Assembly (NCBI GenBank): GCA_017407725.1
Contig: JAFQWB010000014.1
Location: forward strand, 1 to 5,573
DNA from: Clostridia bacterium
GTDB taxonomy: Bacteria > Bacillota_A > Clostridia > Oscillospirales > CAG-272
Direction: 5' to 3'
DNA: 5,573 nucleotides
Each line of letters starts with the position of its first letter. Within the stretch, counting starts at the first letter, position 1. Below are positions 1 through 5,573 of this stretch, one piece after another. The notes below the pieces were generated by a model that saw only the letters and a program-made list of their open reading frames with translations, had not been told where the DNA came from and made no database searches. The position numbers and the translations under genes were made by a program.

Positions 1-2
1 CA

Positions 3-269
3 GAGGGAATCTGGCAGAGATACTTTACCGAAAGACCCGAGCCCCTTACAGATGCTGAAGCACGCGAGTATCTTGCATCTGTTGACGGTGTAGCACTCGG
101 TTCCGATGCTTTCTTCCCGTTCGACGACAATATCGAAAGAGCAAAGAGAAGCGGTGTTAAGTATATCGCAGAGCCCGGCGGATCTATCCGTGACGATATC
201 GTAATTTCTACTGCAAACAAGTACGGTATGGTTATGTGCTTCACCGGAATGCGTCTCTTCCACCACTGA
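3..269 (+). CDS. purH: AICAR formyltransferase (PurH family), 3' end only
   Basis: The gene enters from the left edge in the frame starting at position 3 and runs 88 codons to a TGA at 267-269. The product transfers a formyl group from 10-formyl-tetrahydrofolate to AICAR to give FAICAR, the penultimate step of IMP synthesis, in the cytoplasm. Visible residues carry the hallmarks of the C-terminal AICARFT domain: LGSDAFFPF (residues 32-40 of the fragment), PGGSIRDD (58-65) and the closing FTGMRLFHH (80-88). Bifunctional PurH proteins (formyltransferase plus IMP cyclohydrolase) usually end in something like TGVRHFKH. The NIERAKRSGVKYIA stretch and the RLFHH ending here look more like the shorter, roughly 390-residue stand-alone formyltransferases I recall from Ruminococcus-like Clostridia. 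The N-terminus lies outside the window, so this cannot be settled here. Family assignment is firm; stand-alone versus bifunctional is inference. The stop lies 19 nt before purD, consistent with one operon. Confidence 0.9.
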   Translation, partial: EGIWQRYFTERPEPLTDAEAREYLASVDGVALGSDAFFPFDDNIERAKRSGVKYIAEPGGSIRDDIVISTANKYGMVMCFTGMRLFHH

Positions 270-272
270 TAT

Positions 273-279
273 AAGAGGT
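273..279 (+). promoter_or_regulatory. Ribosome binding site of purD
   Basis: AAGAGGT lies 9 nt before the ATG at 289, inside the 19-nt gap after the purH-family stop. The spacing supports 289 as the true start. The downstream protein also begins at the expected place for the family, with the dinucleotide-type strand MRILVVGGGG. Confidence 0.75.
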
Positions 280-288
280 AAATAGGTA

Positions 289-1563
289 ATGCGTATACTT
301 GTAGTTGGTGGCGGCGGAAGAGAACACGCCATAATTAAAGAAATAAAAAAAAATGAGAGCGTTGAAGTAATATACGCTCTTCCCGGAAACGGCGGAATTG
401 CAAATGACGCCGTTTGCGTAAATATAGGTGCAAAAGATATAGATAAAATTGTAGAGTTTGCGCTTTCCGAAAAGATCGATTATGCAATAGTTGCTCCCGA
501 TGATCCGCTTGTTTTAGGTGCGGTTGACGCTCTTAATGAGAAGGGAATCAAATGCTTCGGCCCGAGCAAGAATGCTGCAATTATCGAAGGCAGTAAAGCT
601 TTTTCAAAAGACCTTATGAAGAAGTATTCAATACCTACTGCTGAATATGAGATTTTTAGTGACGCTGATAAGGCTATTGAATATCTTAAGGATAAGTCTT
701 ATCCTATCGTTGTAAAGGCTGACGGACTTGCCCTTGGTAAGGGTGTTATAATTGCCGAGTCTTTTGATGAGGCAAAGGATGCCGTTGAGTCTATGATGCA
801 CGACAAGGTATTTGGTTCAAGCGGCGACAATATAGTTATTGAAGAGTTTTTAACAGGTCCGGAGGTGTCGGTTCTTGCATTTACCGACGGTAAGACACTT
901 GTTCCCATGGTATCTTCCATGGACCACAAGAGAGCGGGAGATAACGATACCGGACTCAATACCGGAGGAATGGGAACTATTGCCCCCAATCCTTACTATA
1001 CCGATGCAGTTGCAAAAGAGTGTATGGAGAAGATATTCCTTCCCACCGTCAACGCAATGAACAGCGAGGGAAGAACCTTTAAGGGATGTCTTTACTTTGG
1101 TCTTATGATCACCGAAAAGGGACCTAAGGTTATTGAATATAACTGTCGCTTCGGAGATCCCGAAACACAGGTCGTTCTTCCTCTTATGAAGACCGATCTC
1201 CTTACTGTTATGATGGCTGTAACAGATGAAAGACTCTCGGAGATAAATGTGGAGTTTTCGGATGAATCCGCTGCATGCGTCATTATGGCATCTGCAGGAT
1301 ATCCGTCATCTTACGAAAAGGGATTTGAAATTGATATTCCGAGTGAGGTTGAGGATTATGTATACGTTGCGGGAGCGGCACTTAAGGACGGAAAGCTCGT
1401 TACGTCGGGCGGAAGAGTTCTCGGTGTTACAGCAGTTGCAAAAACACTCGATAAAGCAATAGAAAAGGCATATGAAAGAGTTTCCTTGGTAAGCTTTGAA
1501 AATGCATTTTCAAGAAGTGATATAGGACAGAAGGCGCTCAAAGCGCTTATGGAGGAAAAGTAA
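289..1563 (+). CDS. purD: Phosphoribosylamine-glycine ligase (GAR synthetase)
   Basis: This cytoplasmic enzyme joins phosphoribosylamine and glycine with ATP to give glycinamide ribonucleotide (GAR), step two of de novo purine synthesis. The 424 residues match the usual PurD length of about 420-430. Domains in order: N-terminal domain (about 1-100) with GGGGREHA at 7-14, PGNGGI at 32-37 and FGPSKNAAIIEGSK at 90-103; an ATP-grasp domain (about 104-300) with KADGLALGKGV at 143-153, EEFLTGPEVSV at 185-195, DHKRAGDNDTGLNTGGMG at 212-229 and the metal-binding EYNCRFGDPETQ at 283-294; and a C-terminal domain (about 325-424) with SAGYP at 335-339 and the late RSDIG at 409-413. All core motifs appear intact. 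One variant is APDDPLVLG at 69-77, where most family members have GPExPL. The start is fixed by a ribosome binding site 9 nt upstream. The gene sits 19 nt after the purH-family gene and 3 nt before purL, and its last codons contain purL's ribosome binding site. Confidence 0.98.
   Translation: MRILVVGGGGREHAIIKEIKKNESVEVIYALPGNGGIANDAVCVNIGAKDIDKIVEFALSEKIDYAIVAPDDPLVLGAVDALNEKGIKCFGPSKNAAIIEGSKAFSKDLMKKYSIPTAEYEIFSDADKAIEYLKDKSYPIVVKADGLALGKGVIIAESFDEAKDAVESMMHDKVFGSSGDNIVIEEFLTGPEVSVLAFTDGKTLVPMVSSMDHKRAGDNDTGLNTGGMGTIAPNPYYTDAVAKECMEKIFLPTVNAMNSEGRTFKGCLYFGLMITEKGPKVIEYNCRFGDPETQVVLPLMKTDLLTVMMAVTDERLSEINVEFSDESAACVIMASAGYPSSYEKGFEIDIPSEVEDYVYVAGAALKDGKLVTSGGRVLGVTAVAKTLDKAIEKAYERVSLVSFENAFSRSDIGQKALKALMEEK
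1532..1548 (+). other. Small GC-rich hairpin just before the purL ribosome binding site
   Basis: AGGCGCT (1532-1538) can pair with AGCGCTT (1542-1548) around a 3-nt CAA loop. That is seven pairs including one G-U, with a core of GCGCT/AGCGC. It lies inside the last codons of purD, where the protein reads KALKAL, and ends 2 nt before the GGAGG used by purL. No T-run follows, so it is not an intrinsic terminator. It may merely reflect the repeated Lys-Ala-Leu codons. A role in purL translation is speculation. Confidence 0.3.
1551..1555 (+). promoter_or_regulatory. Ribosome binding site of purL, embedded in the end of purD
   Basis: GGAGG lies 11 nt before the purL ATG at 1567 and overlaps the final Met-Glu codons of purD, whose stop is at 1561-1563. 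Ribosomes finishing purD therefore cover or pass the purL initiation site, the usual arrangement for translational coupling. It also decides the purL start, because the next in-frame Met is far downstream, inside the N-terminal domain. Confidence 0.8.
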
Positions 1564-1566
1564 AAA

Positions 1567-4500
1567 ATGGTTTACAGAGTCTTTACAGAAAAAAAGACAG
1601 GACTTACCAACGAGGCTGATGCACTTTATTCTGAGCTTCGTACTCTCGTAGGAATAAAATCTCTTGAATACGTAAGAGTTTTTAACCGTTACGATGTTCA
1701 GAATATATCCGACGAGCTTTTTGAAGAGGCGGTAAGAACAGTTTTCTCTGAGCCTCAGCTCGATAATACCTTTGATACTCTTGATACACCCGAAAACGCA
1801 AGAATGTTTGCAGTTGAATATCTCCCCGGTCAGTTCGATCAGAGAGCAGACTCTGCCGCACAGTGTATTCAGATCATCTCGTGTCTCGGAAGACCGATAA
1901 TCAGAACAGCCAAGGTATATATTCTTGGCGGAAAGCTTACAGACGGTGAGTTTGCCGAGGTTAAGAAATATCTTATAAACCCCGTTGAGGCAAGAGAGGC
2001 ATCACTTGATAAGCCCGAAACACTCGAGCTTGAATACGATCTTCCCGAAACGGTTGAAACTCTTGACGGCTTTACAAATCTTGATGATAAAGGTCTTGCT
2101 GATTTCGTTTCAAAATATTCACTTGCAATGGATATCGACGATATAAGATTCTGCCGTGACTATTTCAGAAGTGAAAAGCGTGATCCTACAATTACTGAAA
2201 TCCGTATGATCGATACTTATTGGTCGGATCATTGCCGTCACACAACCTTCCTCACAACAATTGACAGTGTTAAGTTTGAGGATGAGCTTCTTGAGAAAAC
2301 CTACAAGGAATACCTTGCTACAAGAGAAAAGCTTGGAAGAACCAAGCCTCAGAACCTTATGGATATAGGCACTCTTGCAGGAAGATATCTTAAGACTACA
2401 GGTCAGCTTCGTAAGCTTGATGAGAGCGAGGAGATTAATGCTTGTACTGTTAAAATGACAGTAACGGTTGACGGGGTTGACGAAGAATGGCTCCTTCTCT
2501 TCAAAAACGAAACACATAACCATCCTACTGAAATCGAGCCCTTCGGAGGCGCGGCTACCTGTATCGGCGGTGCTATCCGTGACCCCCTTTCGGGCAGAAG
2601 CTACGTTTATGCAGCTATGCGTGTTACAGGTGCAGCAGATCCTACCGTTCCCGTAAGCGAAACAATTCCCGGAAAGCTTCCTCAGAGAAAGATCGTTCAG
2701 ACGGCGGCAGCAGGATATTCCTCGTACGGTAACCAGATCGGTCTTGCTACGGGTCTGGTTGACGAGCTTTATCATCCCGGTTATGCTGCAAAGAGAATGG
2801 AGATCGGTGCAGTTATCGCGGCAGCTCCTGCGGCAAACGTAAGACGTGAGTGTCCTCTTGACGGCGACGTTGTAATTCTTCTCGGCGGACGTACCGGACG
2901 TGACGGTATAGGCGGTGCTACAGGATCCTCAAAGGCTCACGATACTCACTCGGTTGAGACCTGCGGAGCAGAGGTTCAGAAGGGTAATGCGCCTGAGGAA
3001 AGAAAGCTTCAGCGTCTTTTCAGAAATGCAGAGGCTTGCAGAATGATAAAGAGATGTAACGACTTTGGTGCAGGCGGTGTTTCGGTTGCGATCGGTGAGC
3101 TTGCTGACGGTCTTGACATTGACCTCAATAAAGTACCGAAGAAGTATGAAGGTCTTGACGGCACCGAGCTTGCTATTTCCGAATCTCAGGAGAGAATGGC
3201 AGTCGTTATAGAAAAAGAAAATGTAGATAGGTTTATTGCTCTTGCCGAAAGCGAGAACCTTGAAGCTACCGTAGTTGCAAGGGTTACAGAAGAGCCCAGA
3301 CTCAGAGTTCATTGGAACGGCAAGACAATTATCGATATATCACGTGAATTTCTTAATTCAAACGGAGCGGAAAAGCATATAGAAATTACTCCTGCGGCAT
3401 CTGTTTGCGATTACGAAAAGGAAATCGTTGATGATTTTAATGAAGGATACAAATCGCTCGTTGCAGACCTTAACGTTTGCTCAAAACGCGGACTGTCAGA
3501 AAGATTTGACTCCACCATCGGTGCAGGCACTGTTCTTATGCCTTTTGGCGGAAAGCACCAGAAAACACCTATTCAGGCAATGGTACATAAGGTTTCGGTT
3601 GAAAAGAAACATACCGATACCTGTTCGTATATGTCATGGGGATATAATCCTTATATAGCTGAGAAGTCTCCTTATCATTCTGCATATCTTGCAGTTGTAG
3701 AGAGCGCATCAAAGCTTATTGCAACCGGAGCATCCTTCGAGGACGTTTATCTTACCTTCCAGGAATATTTTGAAAAGCCTATGAAGGACGGAAAGCGTTG
3801 GGGTAAGCCCTTTGCGGCACTTCTCGGAGCATTCAGAGCTCAGGTTGAGCTTGGAATTGCCGCTATCGGGGGCAAGGACTCTATGAGCGGATCGTTTGAA
3901 AAGCTTGATGTTCCGCCTACACTTGTATCATTTGCGGTTACTACCGGTAAAACCGATGAGGTAATTACCAATGATGCAAAGGCGGCAGGACATAAGCTTG
4001 TATGCATCGCTCCTAAGTACGGCGAGGATAATCTTCCTGTGGCAGAGTCGCTTATTGAAACCTTTAACAAGGTAACCGCTCTTATGAGAGAGGGAAAGGT
4101 TTATTCCGCATATACTCCCACAATGGGCGGTATCGCAGAAGCAGTTTATAAGATTTGTATCGGTAACGGACTTGGATTCAAGTACGATGAGTCTATGTGC
4201 AACAAGGCAATATTCGGATATTGCTACGGCGGATTCCTTCTTGAAGTAGATGCTGATACCGATATCGAGGGAATGCTTGTCGGATATTTCACAAACGACG
4301 GCAAGATCTCACGTGCAGAAGAGACAGTTTCTGTTGCAGAGCTCGGCGCACTTTACGAGGGCAAGCTTGAGGGCGTATTCCCGACTCTTGAAAGCGACAA
4401 CAACAAGAAATACGAAAATTATTCGTTTAATGCAGAATCACGTGTTGCTCCTGCAATCAAGGTTGCAAAGCCTAAGGTACTTATTCCCGTATTCCCCGGA

Positions 4501-5268
4501 ACAAACTGCGAATTTGATACCGCAAAGGTTATGAGAGATGCAGGTGCTGAAACAAAGATATTTGTTATCAATAACCTTACACAGGACGGAATTCAGAGAA
4601 GTGTTGAAAGCTTTGCAAAGGAGATCGAGGATTCTCAGATGATCTTCGTTCCCGGCGGATTCTCCGGAGGAGACGAGCCCGACGGATCCGGTAAGTTTAT
4701 TATGGCTTTCTTCAGAAATGCAATGATAAAGGATGGAGTTCACAATCTTCTTGATAACAGAGACGGTCTTATGTGCGGTATCTGTAACGGATTCCAGGCA
4801 CTTGTTAAGCTTGGACTTGTTCCTTACGGAAGAATTATTGACACAGATGAAAATTGCCCGACACTTACGTTTAATAATATTGCAAGACACCAGTCCAAGC
4901 TTGTAAGAATCAGAATCGCATCCAACAAGTCACCTTGGCTTGCGGCTACCAATGTTGGTGACGTATATACCGTTCCGATTTCACACGGAGAAGGTAAGTT
5001 CCTTGCATCTGATGAGATAATAACAAAGCTTGCAGAAAACGGACAGATCGCAACTCAGTACGTTGATCTCGATTCACTTGCAACAAGCGATATACGCTAT
5101 AATCCCAACGGATCTACCTGCGCTATCGAGGGTATTACCTCACCCGACGGAAGAGTATTCGGTAAGATGGGACACAGCGAGAGAATCGGAAGCGGACTTT
5201 ACAAGAATGTCGAGGGTAACTTTGATATGAAGATGTTCGAGTCTGCTGTTAAGTACTTCAAAGGATAA
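1567..5268 (+). CDS. purL: Phosphoribosylformylglycinamidine synthase, single-chain form with glutaminase domain
   Basis: This cytoplasmic enzyme converts FGAR, glutamine and ATP to FGAM, step four of purine synthesis. At 1233 residues it is the large one-chain type, equivalent to PurS, PurL and PurQ fused, and matches the roughly 1240-residue form of Clostridia and streptococci rather than the split system of Bacillus. In order: a PurS-like N-terminal domain (about 1-175); a linker with WSDHCRH at 219-225; a first synthetase half with KNETHNHP at 313-320, [11 protein letters not shown] at 440-450, NDFGAGG at 498-504 and SESQERM at 538-544; a second half with FGGKHQ at 660-665, IGGKDSMSG at 767-775 and PTMGGIAE at 851-858; and a class I glutamine amidotransferase domain from about 969. 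There PGTNCEFD (977-984), [15 protein letters not shown] (from 1028), GICNGFQ (1071-1077), SHGEG (1139-1143) and GHSER (1202-1206) are all present. The inferred catalytic triad is Cys1073, His1203 and Glu1205, so the glutaminase looks functional. No frameshift is seen. It starts 3 nt after purD and probably is translationally coupled to it. Confidence 0.98.
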   Translation: MVYRVFTEKKTGLTNEADALYSELRTLVGIKSLEYVRVFNRYDVQNISDELFEEAVRTVFSEPQLDNTFDTLDTPENARMFAVEYLPGQFDQRADSAAQCIQIISCLGRPIIRTAKVYILGGKLTDGEFAEVKKYLINPVEAREASLDKPETLELEYDLPETVETLDGFTNLDDKGLADFVSKYSLAMDIDDIRFCRDYFRSEKRDPTITEIRMIDTYWSDHCRHTTFLTTIDSVKFEDELLEKTYKEYLATREKLGRTKPQNLMDIGTLAGRYLKTTGQLRKLDESEEINACTVKMTVTVDGVDEEWLLLFKNETHNHPTEIEPFGGAATCIGGAIRDPLSGRSYVYAAMRVTGAADPTVPVSETIPGKLPQRKIVQTAAAGYSSYGNQIGLATGLVDELYHPGYAAKRMEIGAVIAAAPAANVRRECPLDGDVVILLGGRTGRDGIGGATGSSKAHDTHSVETCGAEVQKGNAPEERKLQRLFRNAEACRMIKRCNDFGAGGVSVAIGELADGLDIDLNKVPKKYEGLDGTELAISESQERMAVVIEKENVDRFIALAESENLEATVVARVTEEPRLRVHWNGKTIIDISREFLNSNGAEKHIEITPAASVCDYEKEIVDDFNEGYKSLVADLNVCSKRGLSERFDSTIGAGTVLMPFGGKHQKTPIQAMVHKVSVEKKHTDTCSYMSWGYNPYIAEKSPYHSAYLAVVESASKLIATGASFEDVYLTFQEYFEKPMKDGKRWGKPFAALLGAFRAQVELGIAAIGGKDSMSGSFEKLDVPPTLVSFAVTTGKTDEVITNDAKAAGHKLVCIAPKYGEDNLPVAESLIETFNKVTALMREGKVYSAYTPTMGGIAEAVYKICIGNGLGFKYDESMCNKAIFGYCYGGFLLEVDADTDIEGMLVGYFTNDGKISRAEETVSVAELGALYEGKLEGVFPTLESDNNKKYENYSFNAESRVAPAIKVAKPKVLIPVFPGTNCEFDTAKVMRDAGAETKIFVINNLTQDGIQRSVESFAKEIEDSQMIFVPGGFSGGDEPDGSGKFIMAFFRNAMIKDGVHNLLDNRDGLMCGICNGFQALVKLGLVPYGRIIDTDENCPTLTFNNIARHQSKLVRIRIASNKSPWLAATNVGDVYTVPISHGEGKFLASDEIITKLAENGQIATQYVDLDSLATSDIRYNPNGSTCAIEGITSPDGRVFGKMGHSERIGSGLYKNVEGNFDMKMFESAVKYFKG

Positions 5269-5290
5269 ATCTCATATTTTTAGAGTAAAC

Positions 5291-5298
5291 AGGAAGGA
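5291..5298 (+). promoter_or_regulatory. Ribosome binding site of fhs
   Basis: AGGAAGGA lies 10 nt before the ATG at 5309, within the 40-nt gap after purL. It supports that start. The gap is AT-rich and contains a short TTTTT at about 5276-5281 but no stem upstream of it, so no terminator is called. Confidence 0.75.
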
Positions 5299-5308
5299 TT
5301 TTAATAAT

Positions 5309-5573
5309 ATGGCTTATTTATCTGATATCGAAATTGCTCAGAGCGCAAAGCTCAGACCTATAAAGGAAATTGCGGCTGTTGCAGGGGTTGACGAAAAATA
5401 CCTTGAGCAGTACGGCAACTATAAAGCAAAGGTTGATTACACACTTCTTAACGAGAGTGACAGAAAAGACGGCAAGCTTATTCTCGTTACGGCTATTACT
5501 CCCACACCTGCAGGCGAAGGAAAAACAACCACGTCTATCGGACTTGCCGACGGACTTAGGAAAATAGGAAAGA
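5309..5573 (+). CDS. fhs: Formate-tetrahydrofolate ligase, 5' end only
   Basis: This enzyme uses ATP to join formate to tetrahydrofolate, giving 10-formyl-tetrahydrofolate, the one-carbon donor for the two formyltransferase steps of purine synthesis and, in acetogens, an early step of the Wood-Ljungdahl pathway. The 88 codons visible run off the right edge; family members are usually about 555 residues. The family opening is clear: [18 protein letters not shown] (5-22), then EQYGNYKAK (33-41), [18 protein letters not shown] (55-72) and [11 protein letters not shown] (73-83). [11 protein letters not shown] (65-75) is the family's nucleotide-binding P-loop. The start is supported by a strong ribosome binding site 10 nt upstream and by the position of these motifs. 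It follows purL by 40 nt on the same strand with no visible terminator, so co-transcription with the purine genes is likely. It would feed the AICAR formyltransferase encoded at the other end of the window. Whether the organism is an acetogen cannot be judged from this. Confidence 0.95.
   Translation, partial: MAYLSDIEIAQSAKLRPIKEIAAVAGVDEKYLEQYGNYKAKVDYTLLNESDRKDGKLILVTAITPTPAGEGKTTTSIGLADGLRKIGK

Noticed and set aside
1..269. Left-edge fragment as a decayed pseudogene
   Set aside because: The frame is open from the window edge to the stop and ends exactly where the family ends, with conserved motifs intact. It is truncated only by the window.
270..288. Purine riboswitch or PurR-type operator before purD
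   Set aside because: The gap is only 19 nt and is filled by the ribosome binding site. Any such control element would lie upstream of the first gene of the operon, outside the window.
2119..2775. 218-codon open frame on the minus strand inside purL
   Set aside because: It lies wholly opposite strongly conserved PurL motifs. Its translation shows no recognisable domain and is rich in Ser, Cys and Leu as expected from reversed coding sequence, and I saw no convincing ribosome binding site. It is a shadow frame.
2929..3312. 127-codon minus-strand open frame within purL
   Set aside because: It has low-complexity reversed-codon composition, no domain and no start context. The sense strand fully explains the sequence.
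4438..4890. 150-codon open frame on the minus strand opposite the PurL glutaminase domain
   Set aside because: It is antisense to the catalytic region, which is under strong constraint, and shows no recognisable protein features.
5269..5308. Possible terminator or promoter between purL and fhs
   Set aside because: There is a short T-run but no stem before it, and no clear pair of -35 and -10 boxes. The gap is explained by the fhs ribosome binding site and leader.

Overview
This window looks like a stretch of a de novo purine biosynthesis operon from a Gram-positive anaerobe of the class Clostridia, probably a Ruminococcus/Oscillospiraceae-like gut bacterium. That placement is inference. It rests on strong AGGAGG-type ribosome binding sites, moderate GC (mid-40s percent by eye), frequent CTT leucine and AGA arginine codons, the clostridial flavour of the PurD and PurL proteins, and a formate-tetrahydrofolate ligase placed directly after the purine genes.

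All four genes are on the + strand and tightly packed. Positions 3-269 hold the last 88 codons of an AICAR formyltransferase gene (purH family). After 19 nt comes a complete purD (289-1563, GAR synthetase). Only 3 nt later comes a complete, very long purL (1567-5268, single-chain FGAM synthetase with its own glutaminase domain). After a further 40 nt the first 88 codons of fhs (5309 to the window edge, formate-tetrahydrofolate ligase) begin. No terminator-like hairpin or convincing promoter is visible in any gap, so one transcript is the simplest reading.

The genes form one pathway. PurD makes glycinamide ribonucleotide (GAR). PurL amidates the formylated product FGAR, using ammonia released from glutamine inside the same polypeptide. 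The purH-family enzyme adds the last carbon of the purine ring from 10-formyl-tetrahydrofolate. Fhs makes that 10-formyl-tetrahydrofolate from formate, ATP and tetrahydrofolate, so the operon appears to encode its own one-carbon supply next to a step that consumes it.

No RNA genes, mobile elements, CRISPR arrays or repeats were seen, and no gap between genes exceeds 40 nt. I do not see a previously undescribed system here. The points worth a second look are modest: the fhs linkage, the probable stand-alone (not bifunctional) nature of the purH-family gene, the purL ribosome binding site embedded in purD behind a small hairpin, an A9 tract early in purD, and a variant substrate-loop motif in PurD.
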